Assembly: GCF_006494365.1 (NCBI RefSeq)
Contig: NZ_VHIP01000002.1
Span: 248,001-312,000, forward strand
Direction of reading: 5' to 3'
DNA length: 64,000 nt
Source of the DNA: Aestuariibacter sp. GS-14
GTDB lineage: Bacteria > Pseudomonadota > Gammaproteobacteria > Enterobacterales > Alteromonadaceae
This document shows, piece by piece, positions 45,027 through 52,353 of this stretch. The position numbers were made by a program, and so were the translations under genes. The notes under the pieces were generated by a model that saw only the letters and a program-made list of their open reading frames with translations, was not told the DNA's origin and searched no databases. Positions within the stretch are counted from its first letter, which is position 1, and each line of letters begins with the position of its first letter.

Positions 45027-45470
45027 GGGTAAATCCTCGTTAGATGTTTTATTTATTTACGTAGCAGTTCGTTTGTTTGTTAAGTGTATTAAAGCGCACG
45101 AAATTGGATGAAAAAACAGCAGGTGCCATACATGGGTATTCTGCATTATACGTTTTTGCGAATGGACGAGGGCGGGCATATCGGCGGGAATCTACATTAT
45201 TCTGTCTAATGTCTTTAAAATACATATAGTTAAAGTAGGTTTTAGGTTGGGTTGTTTTGCGTTTTGTATTTTAAAATACAGTTTTTTTATACGTGGAAAA
45301 AATGCTTTATTTGTTAATTTTTTGTGTTTTTATTTAAATGCGCCCGCTGTATCGCATTTATTTTTGGGTTTTTGGCGAAAAGATTGACTTAAAATTTGAC
45401 GATTATTTACGGCTAAACAATGCTTAATAAACCGGCCAACACTGTTTACAAGTGAAGAAACTGAAGTCCT
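45027..45470. promoter_or_regulatory. A/T-rich intergenic region between DUF3718 copy 1 and the diguanylate cyclase
   Basis: There is no gene in these 444 bp. At 45120-45140 lies a 21 bp element (CAGGTGCCATACATGGGTATT) shared at 17 of 21 positions with 47073-47093 upstream of the second DUF3718 gene, both about 100 bp before the start codons. A perfect 16 bp palindrome TGTATTTTAAAATACA lies at 45265-45280, an operator candidate for either direction. Confidence 0.5.
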
Positions 45471-46439
45471 ATGAGTTTTGAGCAATTACAGACCGCTTTT
45501 GCTTTGTCGTCGAGGCTGATTGAATCAAAAACCTTCCACGATTTAAACGTCGCCCTTATCACCTTGTTAATGGAAATTGACAACATTAAGGACGTGTCTT
45601 CTTATGAAATTCTGGGTAAGAGACATACCGGCAACGAAACCAATGAGCCATTAATAAGAAAATTTCCGTTATCATTGGACGAAAACTTTAAAGATGAATA
45701 TCAGTCTGTTGTGCAATTCGTTTTCAGAGAGGGGAGCGCGGGTGTTGAAAAACACACTATTAATGACCTGCCTTTTATTTGTATTTACGTAAACAAAGAT
45801 GAGCCGCCGGAAAAGCTGGTGCTGATCCAGGGAATGGTAAACGACTACGAGTTTGAGATCATCAAAGGGCTTGCGAGTATATACGAGCATCAGATTAATC
45901 TTTTTGATGTAAAAGAGCGGGATCTGCTCACCAAACTGCACAACCGGCAAACCTTTGTTACCACCCTGGAACAGGTGCTTGATTTCTATCGGCGCAATAT
46001 GCCATCAGAACGCAGTTCATTCCTTGCCATCCTGGATATTGATCATTTTAAACAAGTAAATGACAGGTTTGGGCACTTGCAAGGGGATGAAGTGTTAATT
46101 CATTTTGCCAATTTAATGCGAAAGTCGTTTCGGCATGCTGATTTTCTGTTCAGGTATGGCGGCGAAGAATTTGTAGTTATTATTAATCAAACAGACATTC
46201 AGGCTGCGTTGTCATTGTTAGACAGTTTTCGTTTGCGTGTCCAGCAATACGATTTTCCTTCGGGCAATATTACGGTCAGCATTGGCGTAACGGCAATAAA
46301 CCCGATAACGCCGATCCCCTCGATCATTGAAATTGCGGATGAAGCACTGTATCTGGCAAAAAATAATGGTAGAAATCGTATTGAGGTAATGGACAGAAGT
46401 ACAAAGCAAATCTTCAGCAGCGATATCGAGTTGTTTTAG
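45471..46439 (+). CDS. Cytoplasmic diguanylate cyclase (GGDEF domain)
   Basis: The 322-residue protein has no membrane segment. Residues 1-150 form an unrecognised, possibly GAF-like sensory part ([24 protein letters not shown]). Residues about 155-315 are a GGDEF domain: [26 protein letters not shown], and [11 protein letters not shown] with the active GGEEF form. An RHAD sequence five residues before GGEEF fits the RxxD inhibitory site, so product inhibition by c-di-GMP is likely. It lies between two DUF3718 genes on the opposite strand. The ribosome site is weak. Confidence 0.88.
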   Translation: MSFEQLQTAFALSSRLIESKTFHDLNVALITLLMEIDNIKDVSSYEILGKRHTGNETNEPLIRKFPLSLDENFKDEYQSVVQFVFREGSAGVEKHTINDLPFICIYVNKDEPPEKLVLIQGMVNDYEFEIIKGLASIYEHQINLFDVKERDLLTKLHNRQTFVTTLEQVLDFYRRNMPSERSSFLAILDIDHFKQVNDRFGHLQGDEVLIHFANLMRKSFRHADFLFRYGGEEFVVIINQTDIQAALSLLDSFRLRVQQYDFPSGNITVSIGVTAINPITPIPSIIEIADEALYLAKNNGRNRIEVMDRSTKQIFSSDIELF

Positions 46440-46476
46440 TTATTCGGCATGTTTGTTTGTGAAAGGTTGAAAAAAT

Positions 46477-46499
46477 AAAGGCGCCGTAAGGCGCCTTTT
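46477..46499. terminator. Bidirectional terminator between the diguanylate cyclase and DUF3718 copy 2
   Basis: AAAGGCGCC (46477-46485) pairs with GGCGCCTTT (46490-46498), with T on the plus side and TTATTTTTT on the minus side. It matches the GGCGC stem of the terminator after DUF3718 copy 1. Confidence 0.85.
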
Positions 46500-46575
46500 A
46501 ATGCAGGGGACTGCTAAACCTCCCTGCAACCATGTTGAAATGGTGACATGGCTATCATGTGATTGTTTCTGTCGC

Positions 46576-46971
46576 TTATAAGCGCTCTAGCAGTGCTGCA
46601 GTGATTGCGTGTCCATCGTGACCATTTTCAGTGATCCACGCTTGCAGTGTTTTACCATCTTTCTCTGGCTCCTGAAGTTCCTTGCTAGGCATTTTCTTCA
46701 CCAGCAAAGTTCCAACTTCAACAGCGTTATTCTCAATCGCGGTGCGAATTAAGCTTTGACCGTTACAAGAAATGCCCGCGTAGTAGTCGTGCAGTTTCAG
46801 GCGGTAGTCAGACTCAACCGAACGCATTTTCTTACGCAGTTCGCCCTTGTCGTCAGCAGTTACGATATTACAGATGTTAGCTAATGCTTCCTCTACGTCA
46901 GCATGAGCCGTTCCGGCAAACGCTAAAGAGGCAGTTGCGATAACTAAAGAAGTCTTAACGATTTTCAACAT
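46576..46971 (-). CDS. DUF3718 family secreted protein (copy 2)
   Basis: The 131-residue protein has a signal peptide (TSLVIATASLAFAGTAHA) and a DUF3718 domain nearly identical to copy 1 in the core (DDKGELRKKMRSVESDY, KLHDYYAGISCNGQSLIRTAI, VGTLLVKKMPS, LQEPEKDGKTLQAW). The same two cysteines are kept. Divergence is concentrated in the signal peptide and C-terminal 15 residues. It is most likely a local duplication, followed by insertion or retention of the diguanylate cyclase gene between the copies. The function is unknown. Confidence 0.85.
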   Translation of the reverse strand: MLKIVKTSLVIATASLAFAGTAHADVEEALANICNIVTADDKGELRKKMRSVESDYRLKLHDYYAGISCNGQSLIRTAIENNAVEVGTLLVKKMPSKELQEPEKDGKTLQAWITENGHDGHAITAALLERL

Positions 46972-47364
46972 GGTCAGCTCCTAAATACTAAGCAGAATTA
47001 ATGGTTTAAGTAAGTTTTGTTGTTTTGTTTTGTTGAGATAATTAAACAACGAAAGCCGATATTGATAAATGCCAGGCACCATACAAAGGTATTTGTTTGA
47101 ATACTTTAATATGGTGTCTAATGGATGTTTTATTTTGAAATTTTCATATTTTACAAAGTGTTGCGTGTGTGCCAGAAATACTTTGCTAGATCTAAAGATA
47201 AAAATTTAGCGTGAGATAAAAGTGTTCAATAAAAGGTAGTGTTTTTTAAATTATTGATATTGTGGTGTTTTATTTGCTTTTGGATTGTTTGTGTAAAATG
47301 TGGAAGTTAGCCTGCCAATATAAATAGGTAATTATGGCAGGCTATACATGAAGAAATACGGCTT
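46972..47364. promoter_or_regulatory. A/T-rich intergenic region upstream of DUF3718 copy 2
   Basis: There is no gene in these 393 bp. The element CAGGCACCATACAAAGGTATT (47073-47093) is the counterpart of 45120-45140 before copy 1. A perfect 10 bp inverted repeat TAGCCTGCCA/TGGCAGGCTA (47308-47344, 17-base loop) lies just past the end of the LysR gene and may act as its terminator, though no T run follows. Confidence 0.5.
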
Positions 47365-48288
47365 TTATGCTGCTTCTGACTTTGGCGGGGCAGCTTGAAA
47401 TGATTCTGCTGCTTTGAATAATTGTTCTCGCACCCATTTATGAGCGGGGTCATCGGTTGCACTCACATGCCAATATATATAGTAGCTGGTAGGTTGCATG
47501 CTGAACGGCAAATCAGTAATGGCCAAATCGTAGTGCTTAGCCAGGTGATAGGGCAGGCAGGCAATCAGGTTGGTTTTAACCAGTACACTGGGCACAGTTA
47601 AAAAGTGATGGCTTTGCATTGCAACCCGACGCTGATAACCCAATTTCGCCAACTCGATATCTATTACGCAGTCGAGATCCTTTCTGGGCGCAATTTTAAT
47701 GTGGCCGTGAGAAAGAAAAGTATCCAGTGTTAATGTCGTTGAAAATGCAGGGTGTCCTGGTCTTGCTACTGCAACTAAACGATCTTCCGCAATTTTACGC
47801 TTTTGCAAATACGGATCGGTAAGTGTTGCGCTGTCTGCATAGAAGTCTAATTGGCCGCTTGCCATGGCATTCGTTACGTCGGCCCTGGCAATATCATAGT
47901 TCGAAATCGCAATATGCGGTGCTTGAGATTCAAGTCTTGCGATTAATCGGGGTAGGATACTGGCTTCAATGAGATCCCTACAAGCAAACTGAAAGGTTTT
48001 TTCGGCAACGGCAGGGTCAAAGTCATGGCTATGTAAAACGCTTCTTCGCAACAATTCCAGTGCTTGTCTGGCCGGCCCTATAATATTTTGTGCAACCGGT
48101 GTTGGCGTCATGGTATGACCGGTACGAACAAATAGTGGATCATTTAACAGCTCACGAAGCCGTGACAGTGAATTACTTACAGCCGGCTGTGTGATACACA
48201 GGATATCTGCTGCTTTAGTTAAATTTCCCGCGGTGTAGATTGCATCAAATACGGCGAAGAGATTTAAATCGATTCTATTCAGATTCAT
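47365..48288 (-). CDS. LysR-family transcriptional regulator (NodD/LeuO-like N-terminus)
   Basis: The 307-residue protein has a winged helix of the NodD/LeuO/PnbR-like group (RIDLNLFAVFDAIYTAGNLTKAA, TQPAVSNSLSRLRELLNDPLFVRTG) and a full effector-binding domain. It is divergent from a pterin carbinolamine dehydratase gene across 295 bp, so it may regulate that gene as well as itself. A palindrome AATTGA-AAA-TCAATT lies 47 bp before its start (48335-48349). Confidence 0.87.
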   Translation of the reverse strand: MNLNRIDLNLFAVFDAIYTAGNLTKAADILCITQPAVSNSLSRLRELLNDPLFVRTGHTMTPTPVAQNIIGPARQALELLRRSVLHSHDFDPAVAEKTFQFACRDLIEASILPRLIARLESQAPHIAISNYDIARADVTNAMASGQLDFYADSATLTDPYLQKRKIAEDRLVAVARPGHPAFSTTLTLDTFLSHGHIKIAPRKDLDCVIDIELAKLGYQRRVAMQSHHFLTVPSVLVKTNLIACLPYHLAKHYDLAITDLPFSMQPTSYYIYWHVSATDDPAHKWVREQLFKAAESFQAAPPKSEAA

Positions 48289-48334
48289 AACAGTGTGCCT
48301 TAATTCGTGAACACCTTAATGTATCAGCTATATT

Positions 48335-48349
48335 AATTGAAAATCAATT
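48335..48349. promoter_or_regulatory. Palindrome between the LysR gene and the PCD gene
   Basis: AATTGA-AAA-TCAATT is a perfect inverted repeat of 6 bp arms, containing a T-N11-A-like core, 47-61 bp upstream of the LysR start. It is a plausible autoregulatory site. The rest of the 295 bp region shows no gene. Confidence 0.4.
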
Positions 48350-48583
48350 TAATCATTAATTATCTTTATCATCCGACCAGTTGTATGGGTAAGTTGTATA
48401 CTTAGCGCCTGACATAGTGAACGTCGCAGAGGAAGTGTTTACATCAGCACATCATTTCTGTGGTATCTCTCAAGGCATTGCAACGGCACCTTTACAGGCC
48501 GATACACAATGTTGTTAAGCAGGGCTTTTTTCATCGCAAATTATTCAGTAACGTGACAACGTCAAATAATAAAAAGGTGTGAT

Positions 48584-48889
48584 ATGGCAACGAAATTAAC
48601 GGCAGAAGAAATTCAGGCTCATCTGGCTGCATTAAATGAAGGGGTAGAGAGTGAACATTACTGGCAGTTACACGGCGATAAAATTACCAAGACCTTTACA
48701 TTTAAAGGATTTATTGGTGCCTTTGGCTGGATGACCCAGGTGGCAATATGGGCCGAAAAACTAAAACATCACCCTGAATGGTTTAACGTATACAACCGGG
48801 TTGATGTAACGTTAACAACACACGATGTTGACGGGCTGAGTGAGTTGGATTTTAAACTGGCGCAAAAAATGAACCTGTATGCGAAGTGA
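48584..48889 (+). CDS. Pterin-4a-carbinolamine dehydratase (PCD/PhhB type)
   Basis: The 101-residue protein carries the canonical active-site pattern [31 protein letters not shown] (KHHPxW with the downstream His and Asp) and [15 protein letters not shown]. It dehydrates 4a-hydroxytetrahydropterin, recycling the cofactor of phenylalanine hydroxylase. No phenylalanine hydroxylase lies in the window. Family members have also been linked to molybdopterin metabolism, and this window is rich in such genes, but nothing here decides between the roles. Confidence 0.92.
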   Translation: MATKLTAEEIQAHLAALNEGVESEHYWQLHGDKITKTFTFKGFIGAFGWMTQVAIWAEKLKHHPEWFNVYNRVDVTLTTHDVDGLSELDFKLAQKMNLYAK

Positions 48890-48987
48890 AAATTCCTAGT
48901 TAAAGATAATTTTCGTTCGCTTAGTAGCCGTTGTGGTGGGTATTTAACCGGTTGGTCAAATTTTTGAAACATTTATCAAAACTCCCC

Positions 48988-49015
48988 TTGCTTACCATTA
49001 AACCCTATGTATAAT
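48988..49015 (+). promoter_or_regulatory. Sigma70 promoter of the tRNA operon
   Basis: TTGCTT (48988-48993) and a perfect TATAAT (49010-49015) are separated by 16 bp. The first tRNA begins 55 bp later. Confidence 0.8.
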
Positions 49016-49070
49016 ACGCACCACTTGAACGGCATGGCAGTAATAGCAAGTCGTATCAACCCAGTTCAGA

Positions 49071-49147
<77 letters not shown>

Positions 49148-49242
49148 CATCTCAGTACTTGTATATTAAGCAAGTGACTGACACCAGAATAAACGCAAGT
49201 TAGCGTCACAGAACAACACGAAAAATCGTGAACAGTTTCGGA

Positions 49243-49319
<77 letters not shown>

Positions 49320-49324
49320 CATTC

Positions 49325-49353
49325 AAAGCCCCGATATCTATCGGGGCTTTTTT
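49325..49353 (+). terminator. Terminator of the tRNA operon
   Basis: AAAGCCCCGAT pairs with ATCGGGGCTTT around ATCT, and six T follow the GC stem. Confidence 0.92.
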
Positions 49354-49444
49354 GTTTCGAAAATAGCCTGAGTAAACATGAATTAATCATGACTTAGTTA
49401 GTTGCGAAACTCACATAAAGTAAAAAATATGTTTGTTTTGTTAA

Positions 49445-49459
49445 TTTTCTCCACATTTC
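49445..49459 (+). promoter_or_regulatory. Shared motif upstream of the TonB receptor (site A)
   Basis: TTTTCTCCACATTTC occurs here, 85 bp before the receptor gene, and again without any change at 57390-57404 before the second GH106 gene. Related inverted copies lie at 52265-52279 and 57285-57299. Confidence 0.5.
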
Positions 49460-49543
49460 GTTCACATTGTGCTCTTAGCTTTCCTTCTCACCAAGAAATT
49501 ACTTTCACACTAATTTCAAACCTAGTGGATTCAGAGGGAAAAT

Positions 49544-51619
49544 ATGAAAAAGCACACACTACTATCAATGGGGTGTTTAACCCCTATAGCCTTTGCACTC
49601 GCCGGCGTCGTGCATGCACAGGATATGGGAGATAGGACAGATAAAGACAATCTAGAAACGATTACTGTTACCGCTGAAAAAATGGCTAAGAGCCTGCAAA
49701 AAACCAGTATCGCAGTATCAACCATAAGTGGTGAAGAAGCGCTGAATAAGGGGCTTGTGAGTATGGGGGATATGGTAAAGGACATGATTGGCGTGAACAT
49801 TCAGGATGTGGGTGATGGCGCGGCAGTCAATATCCGTGGTATGGGTTGGGATATGCCGGTAGATGTGGGCGAGAACGCAACATCAGTTAATTATGATGGC
49901 GCATTTAATTCCAGTGCACAGGCAGCCATATTTGGTTTTTATGACCTTGACCGTATGGAAGTATTACGGGGTCCACAAGGCACACTGTATGGCCGTAATG
50001 CGACAGCAGGGGTTGTTAATGTACTCACCAAAAATCCCGATACTGAAGAAGTTGAAGGTTATATCGTTGCTGAGGCAGGAAACTACTCGCATACTCGACT
50101 TGAAGGTGCGCTCAATATACCGTTAAGCGACACTATGGCTGCCCGGGTTGCATTTTCTGACATCGATCGTGACGGTTATATGTCGACGGGATCGGGAGAT
50201 GTTGACGGTACCGCTGTCAGGGCTAAATTTGCCTATTTACCGAATGATGATACATCATTGGTAATTAGCGCGGAACGGATTGAGATGGGCGGTATCAGTC
50301 CGGATATTAATACGCCTGCAGCCTCTTTTGATGCGGGTGATATCTACTTTTCGAGTCGTGTTGTACCCGAGCAGGAATACCGTTTTGATGTAGACCGCTA
50401 CACGGTTAATTTTGATACCACAGTTGGGCCGGGAGTCCTTTCACTGATTGGAGCTTACTCAAGTAGCGAGCGTGGCGGTACTATTTTCCTGCCATTTTTG
50501 CCAGTGCCCTTAACGGATTACGGTAGTGATGAATTAACCCAGCAGTCTGCAGAAGTTCGTTATTCCTCACTGGCAGACGCCAGGGTTCAATGGCAGGTTG
50601 GACTTTATTATTATGATCGGGAGCAGGACCAGGCAGTTTCGGCGGGCACCTGTGCGGGCGCAGGCTGTCTGAGAGGTGCAGGTTCAACAGCAATCTATGG
50701 CCAGGTGACGTATCCTATTAGTGATACTTTCAGAGCCATTGTTGGAGGCCGGTACAGTTCTGAAGATGCGAGCCTTATCCAGCGCAATGATCCGGCAGAA
50801 TCACCGTTTGCAGATGCCAGCACCACCTTCGACAACTTTACCTGGAAACTGGGTTTGGAAAAGGACTACTCAGATGAGTTGATGGGGTACGCTACCCTGG
50901 CAACCTCAACCCGGCCTGGTGGTTTCAATACTGGTGTGAATATTGACAGCAGCACGTTTGACGAAGAAGAAGTGACCAGCCTTGAGTTTGGGATGAAAAG
51001 CCGCTGGCTTTCCAATAATTTGCAGGTCAACGGTGCATTATTCTGGTATGACTATGATAATTATCAGACAGTTGATGCTGCGGGTGACCCCTTCCTTGAT
51101 CCAGCAAATTTCTATGTACAATTCTTTAATGCTGCAACAGCCAGAATCCGCGGATTAGAAGTTGAAACCATTGCATTATTGTCCAGTACTACGCGGGTTA
51201 ATTTTGGTTTTGCCTATCTGGATGCAGAATACACTTCTGAATTTGAATTGCACTTAACCCCCTTTGATCCACCAACAAATCTGCAAAATGCCGCGTTACC
51301 GCGTTCACCAAAATTAACGGTAAAAGCGAACATCGATCAGGATTTCTATATTGGAGATGCCGGTGTAATTACGGCAACAGCTGGTTTGCGTTGGTTGGAC
51401 GATCATAAAGGCGCAGCACTTGAAACGCCTAATACATTAATAGATTCCTATTATGTGATTGATTTAAGCGCAAACTATACGCCGAATGTTGGCAACTGGA
51501 GCATCAACCTGTGGGTGAGAAATGCCAGTGAGGAGGTCTACAAAATGGGCGCAAGTACCGGTGATGTGCAGGCTGGAGCGCCTCGAATGTATGGTGCCAA
51601 CTTCCGCTATAACTTCTAA
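49544..51619 (+). CDS. TonB-dependent outer-membrane receptor of the rhamnosidase locus
   Basis: The 691-residue protein has a signal peptide (TPIAFALAGVVHA), a TonB-box-like segment (LETITVTAEK), a plug domain (VNIRGMGWDMP, RMEVLRGPQGTLYGRNATAGVVNVLT) and a barrel ending in F (APRMYGANFRYNF). An extracellular loop carries a close Cys pair (AGTCAGAGCLRGAG) that may form a disulfide. Its place at the head of a rhamnosidase cluster suggests oligosaccharide or glycoside import. No SusD-like partner is present, as is normal in Proteobacteria. It is terminated separately from the next genes. Confidence 0.9.
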   Translation: MKKHTLLSMGCLTPIAFALAGVVHAQDMGDRTDKDNLETITVTAEKMAKSLQKTSIAVSTISGEEALNKGLVSMGDMVKDMIGVNIQDVGDGAAVNIRGMGWDMPVDVGENATSVNYDGAFNSSAQAAIFGFYDLDRMEVLRGPQGTLYGRNATAGVVNVLTKNPDTEEVEGYIVAEAGNYSHTRLEGALNIPLSDTMAARVAFSDIDRDGYMSTGSGDVDGTAVRAKFAYLPNDDTSLVISAERIEMGGISPDINTPAASFDAGDIYFSSRVVPEQEYRFDVDRYTVNFDTTVGPGVLSLIGAYSSSERGGTIFLPFLPVPLTDYGSDELTQQSAEVRYSSLADARVQWQVGLYYYDREQDQAVSAGTCAGAGCLRGAGSTAIYGQVTYPISDTFRAIVGGRYSSEDASLIQRNDPAESPFADASTTFDNFTWKLGLEKDYSDELMGYATLATSTRPGGFNTGVNIDSSTFDEEEVTSLEFGMKSRWLSNNLQVNGALFWYDYDNYQTVDAAGDPFLDPANFYVQFFNAATARIRGLEVETIALLSSTTRVNFGFAYLDAEYTSEFELHLTPFDPPTNLQNAALPRSPKLTVKANIDQDFYIGDAGVITATAGLRWLDDHKGAALETPNTLIDSYYVIDLSANYTPNVGNWSINLWVRNASEEVYKMGASTGDVQAGAPRMYGANFRYNF

Positions 51620-51629
51620 TCTTCACATA

Positions 51630-51661
51630 AACGCCGCTTAGTCTAAGCGGCGTTGTTTTTT
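51630..51661. terminator. Terminator after the TonB receptor
   Basis: AACGCCGCTTA pairs with TAAGCGGCGTT (51630-51654, 3-base loop), followed by G and six T. It may also serve the convergent gene that ends at 51667. Confidence 0.88.
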
Positions 51662-51666
51662 ATCGG

Positions 51667-52194
51667 TTAGTGCCGAGGAGGGTATACATACCCTTCAATG
51701 CCAATCAGCTGATAGCCGTTTTCTCTGGCGTCTGATTCACCACCATGCTCGGTTACCACCCGATAGTCCTTAAGTTGCGGATGGTAAAACAACTTTAAAG
51801 GAATGGTTCCTTTAGCCTGCTGGGTAAAGATATAACCCTCAGTCGCTTTTAATTCATAACCTTGTTTAATTAACTGTTCTTTTACTTCTGGCGTTGCAAC
51901 AGAAGCATTGTCCTGAATCGATTCGTTCCAGAACAGTTCCAAGGGGATAGTCTGCGGTATGGGCGTCGCATTGATCTGTGCAATATCAACAGAAAAATGA
52001 TAGCTAAATACTTCAGTGGCGGCATGTTGTCCCATGTCTGTAGCCGTTTCAAAAAAGTCTATACGGGTGTCATGCCAGTAAGATTTTAACTGGCTTAGTG
52101 GCTTTGCTACTTCAGTTGGTTGACCAAATGAGAAGGCTGGCATCAGCAGCGTTGGGATCACGACAAACAGTTGGAACTTGCTGTTATTTTTCAC
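51667..52194 (-). CDS. Secreted protein with DUF5648-like repeats
   Basis: The start is GTG 52194 with GAGGA seven bases upstream, giving a signal peptide (FQLFVVIPTLLMPAFSFG); the longer frame would hide it. In the 175-residue product two imperfect repeats follow: IPLELFWNESIQDNASVA...GYELKATEGYIF and IPLKLFYHPQLKDYRVVT...GYQLIGIEGYVY. This is the pattern of DUF5648, a domain found in secreted, often carbohydrate-related proteins. It is divergent from the first GH106 gene and shares its control region, including the inverted site D. Confidence 0.7.
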   Translation of the reverse strand: MKNNSKFQLFVVIPTLLMPAFSFGQPTEVAKPLSQLKSYWHDTRIDFFETATDMGQHAATEVFSYHFSVDIAQINATPIPQTIPLELFWNESIQDNASVATPEVKEQLIKQGYELKATEGYIFTQQAKGTIPLKLFYHPQLKDYRVVTEHGGESDARENGYQLIGIEGYVYPPRH

Positions 52195-52264
52195 TGGAAT
52201 GTCCTCAGGCAAGGTGCAATTCAAAAATGATTTTGACCAATACGGAAGCAACAATTAAGCAGGT

Positions 52265-52279
52265 AATTGTGTAGAAACT
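52265..52279 (-). promoter_or_regulatory. Shared motif between the DUF5648-like and GH106 genes (site D)
   Basis: The minus strand reads AGTTTCTACACAATT, a variant of TTTTCTCCACATTTC. It lies 71 bp before the DUF5648-like start and 75 bp before the GH106 start. Confidence 0.4.
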
Positions 52280-52353
52280 ATGAAATTGCCTGCACATTCT
52301 CTGCACAAAATACGCATAACTTAACAAGTTAATAACAATTTTGAGTATTAAAA

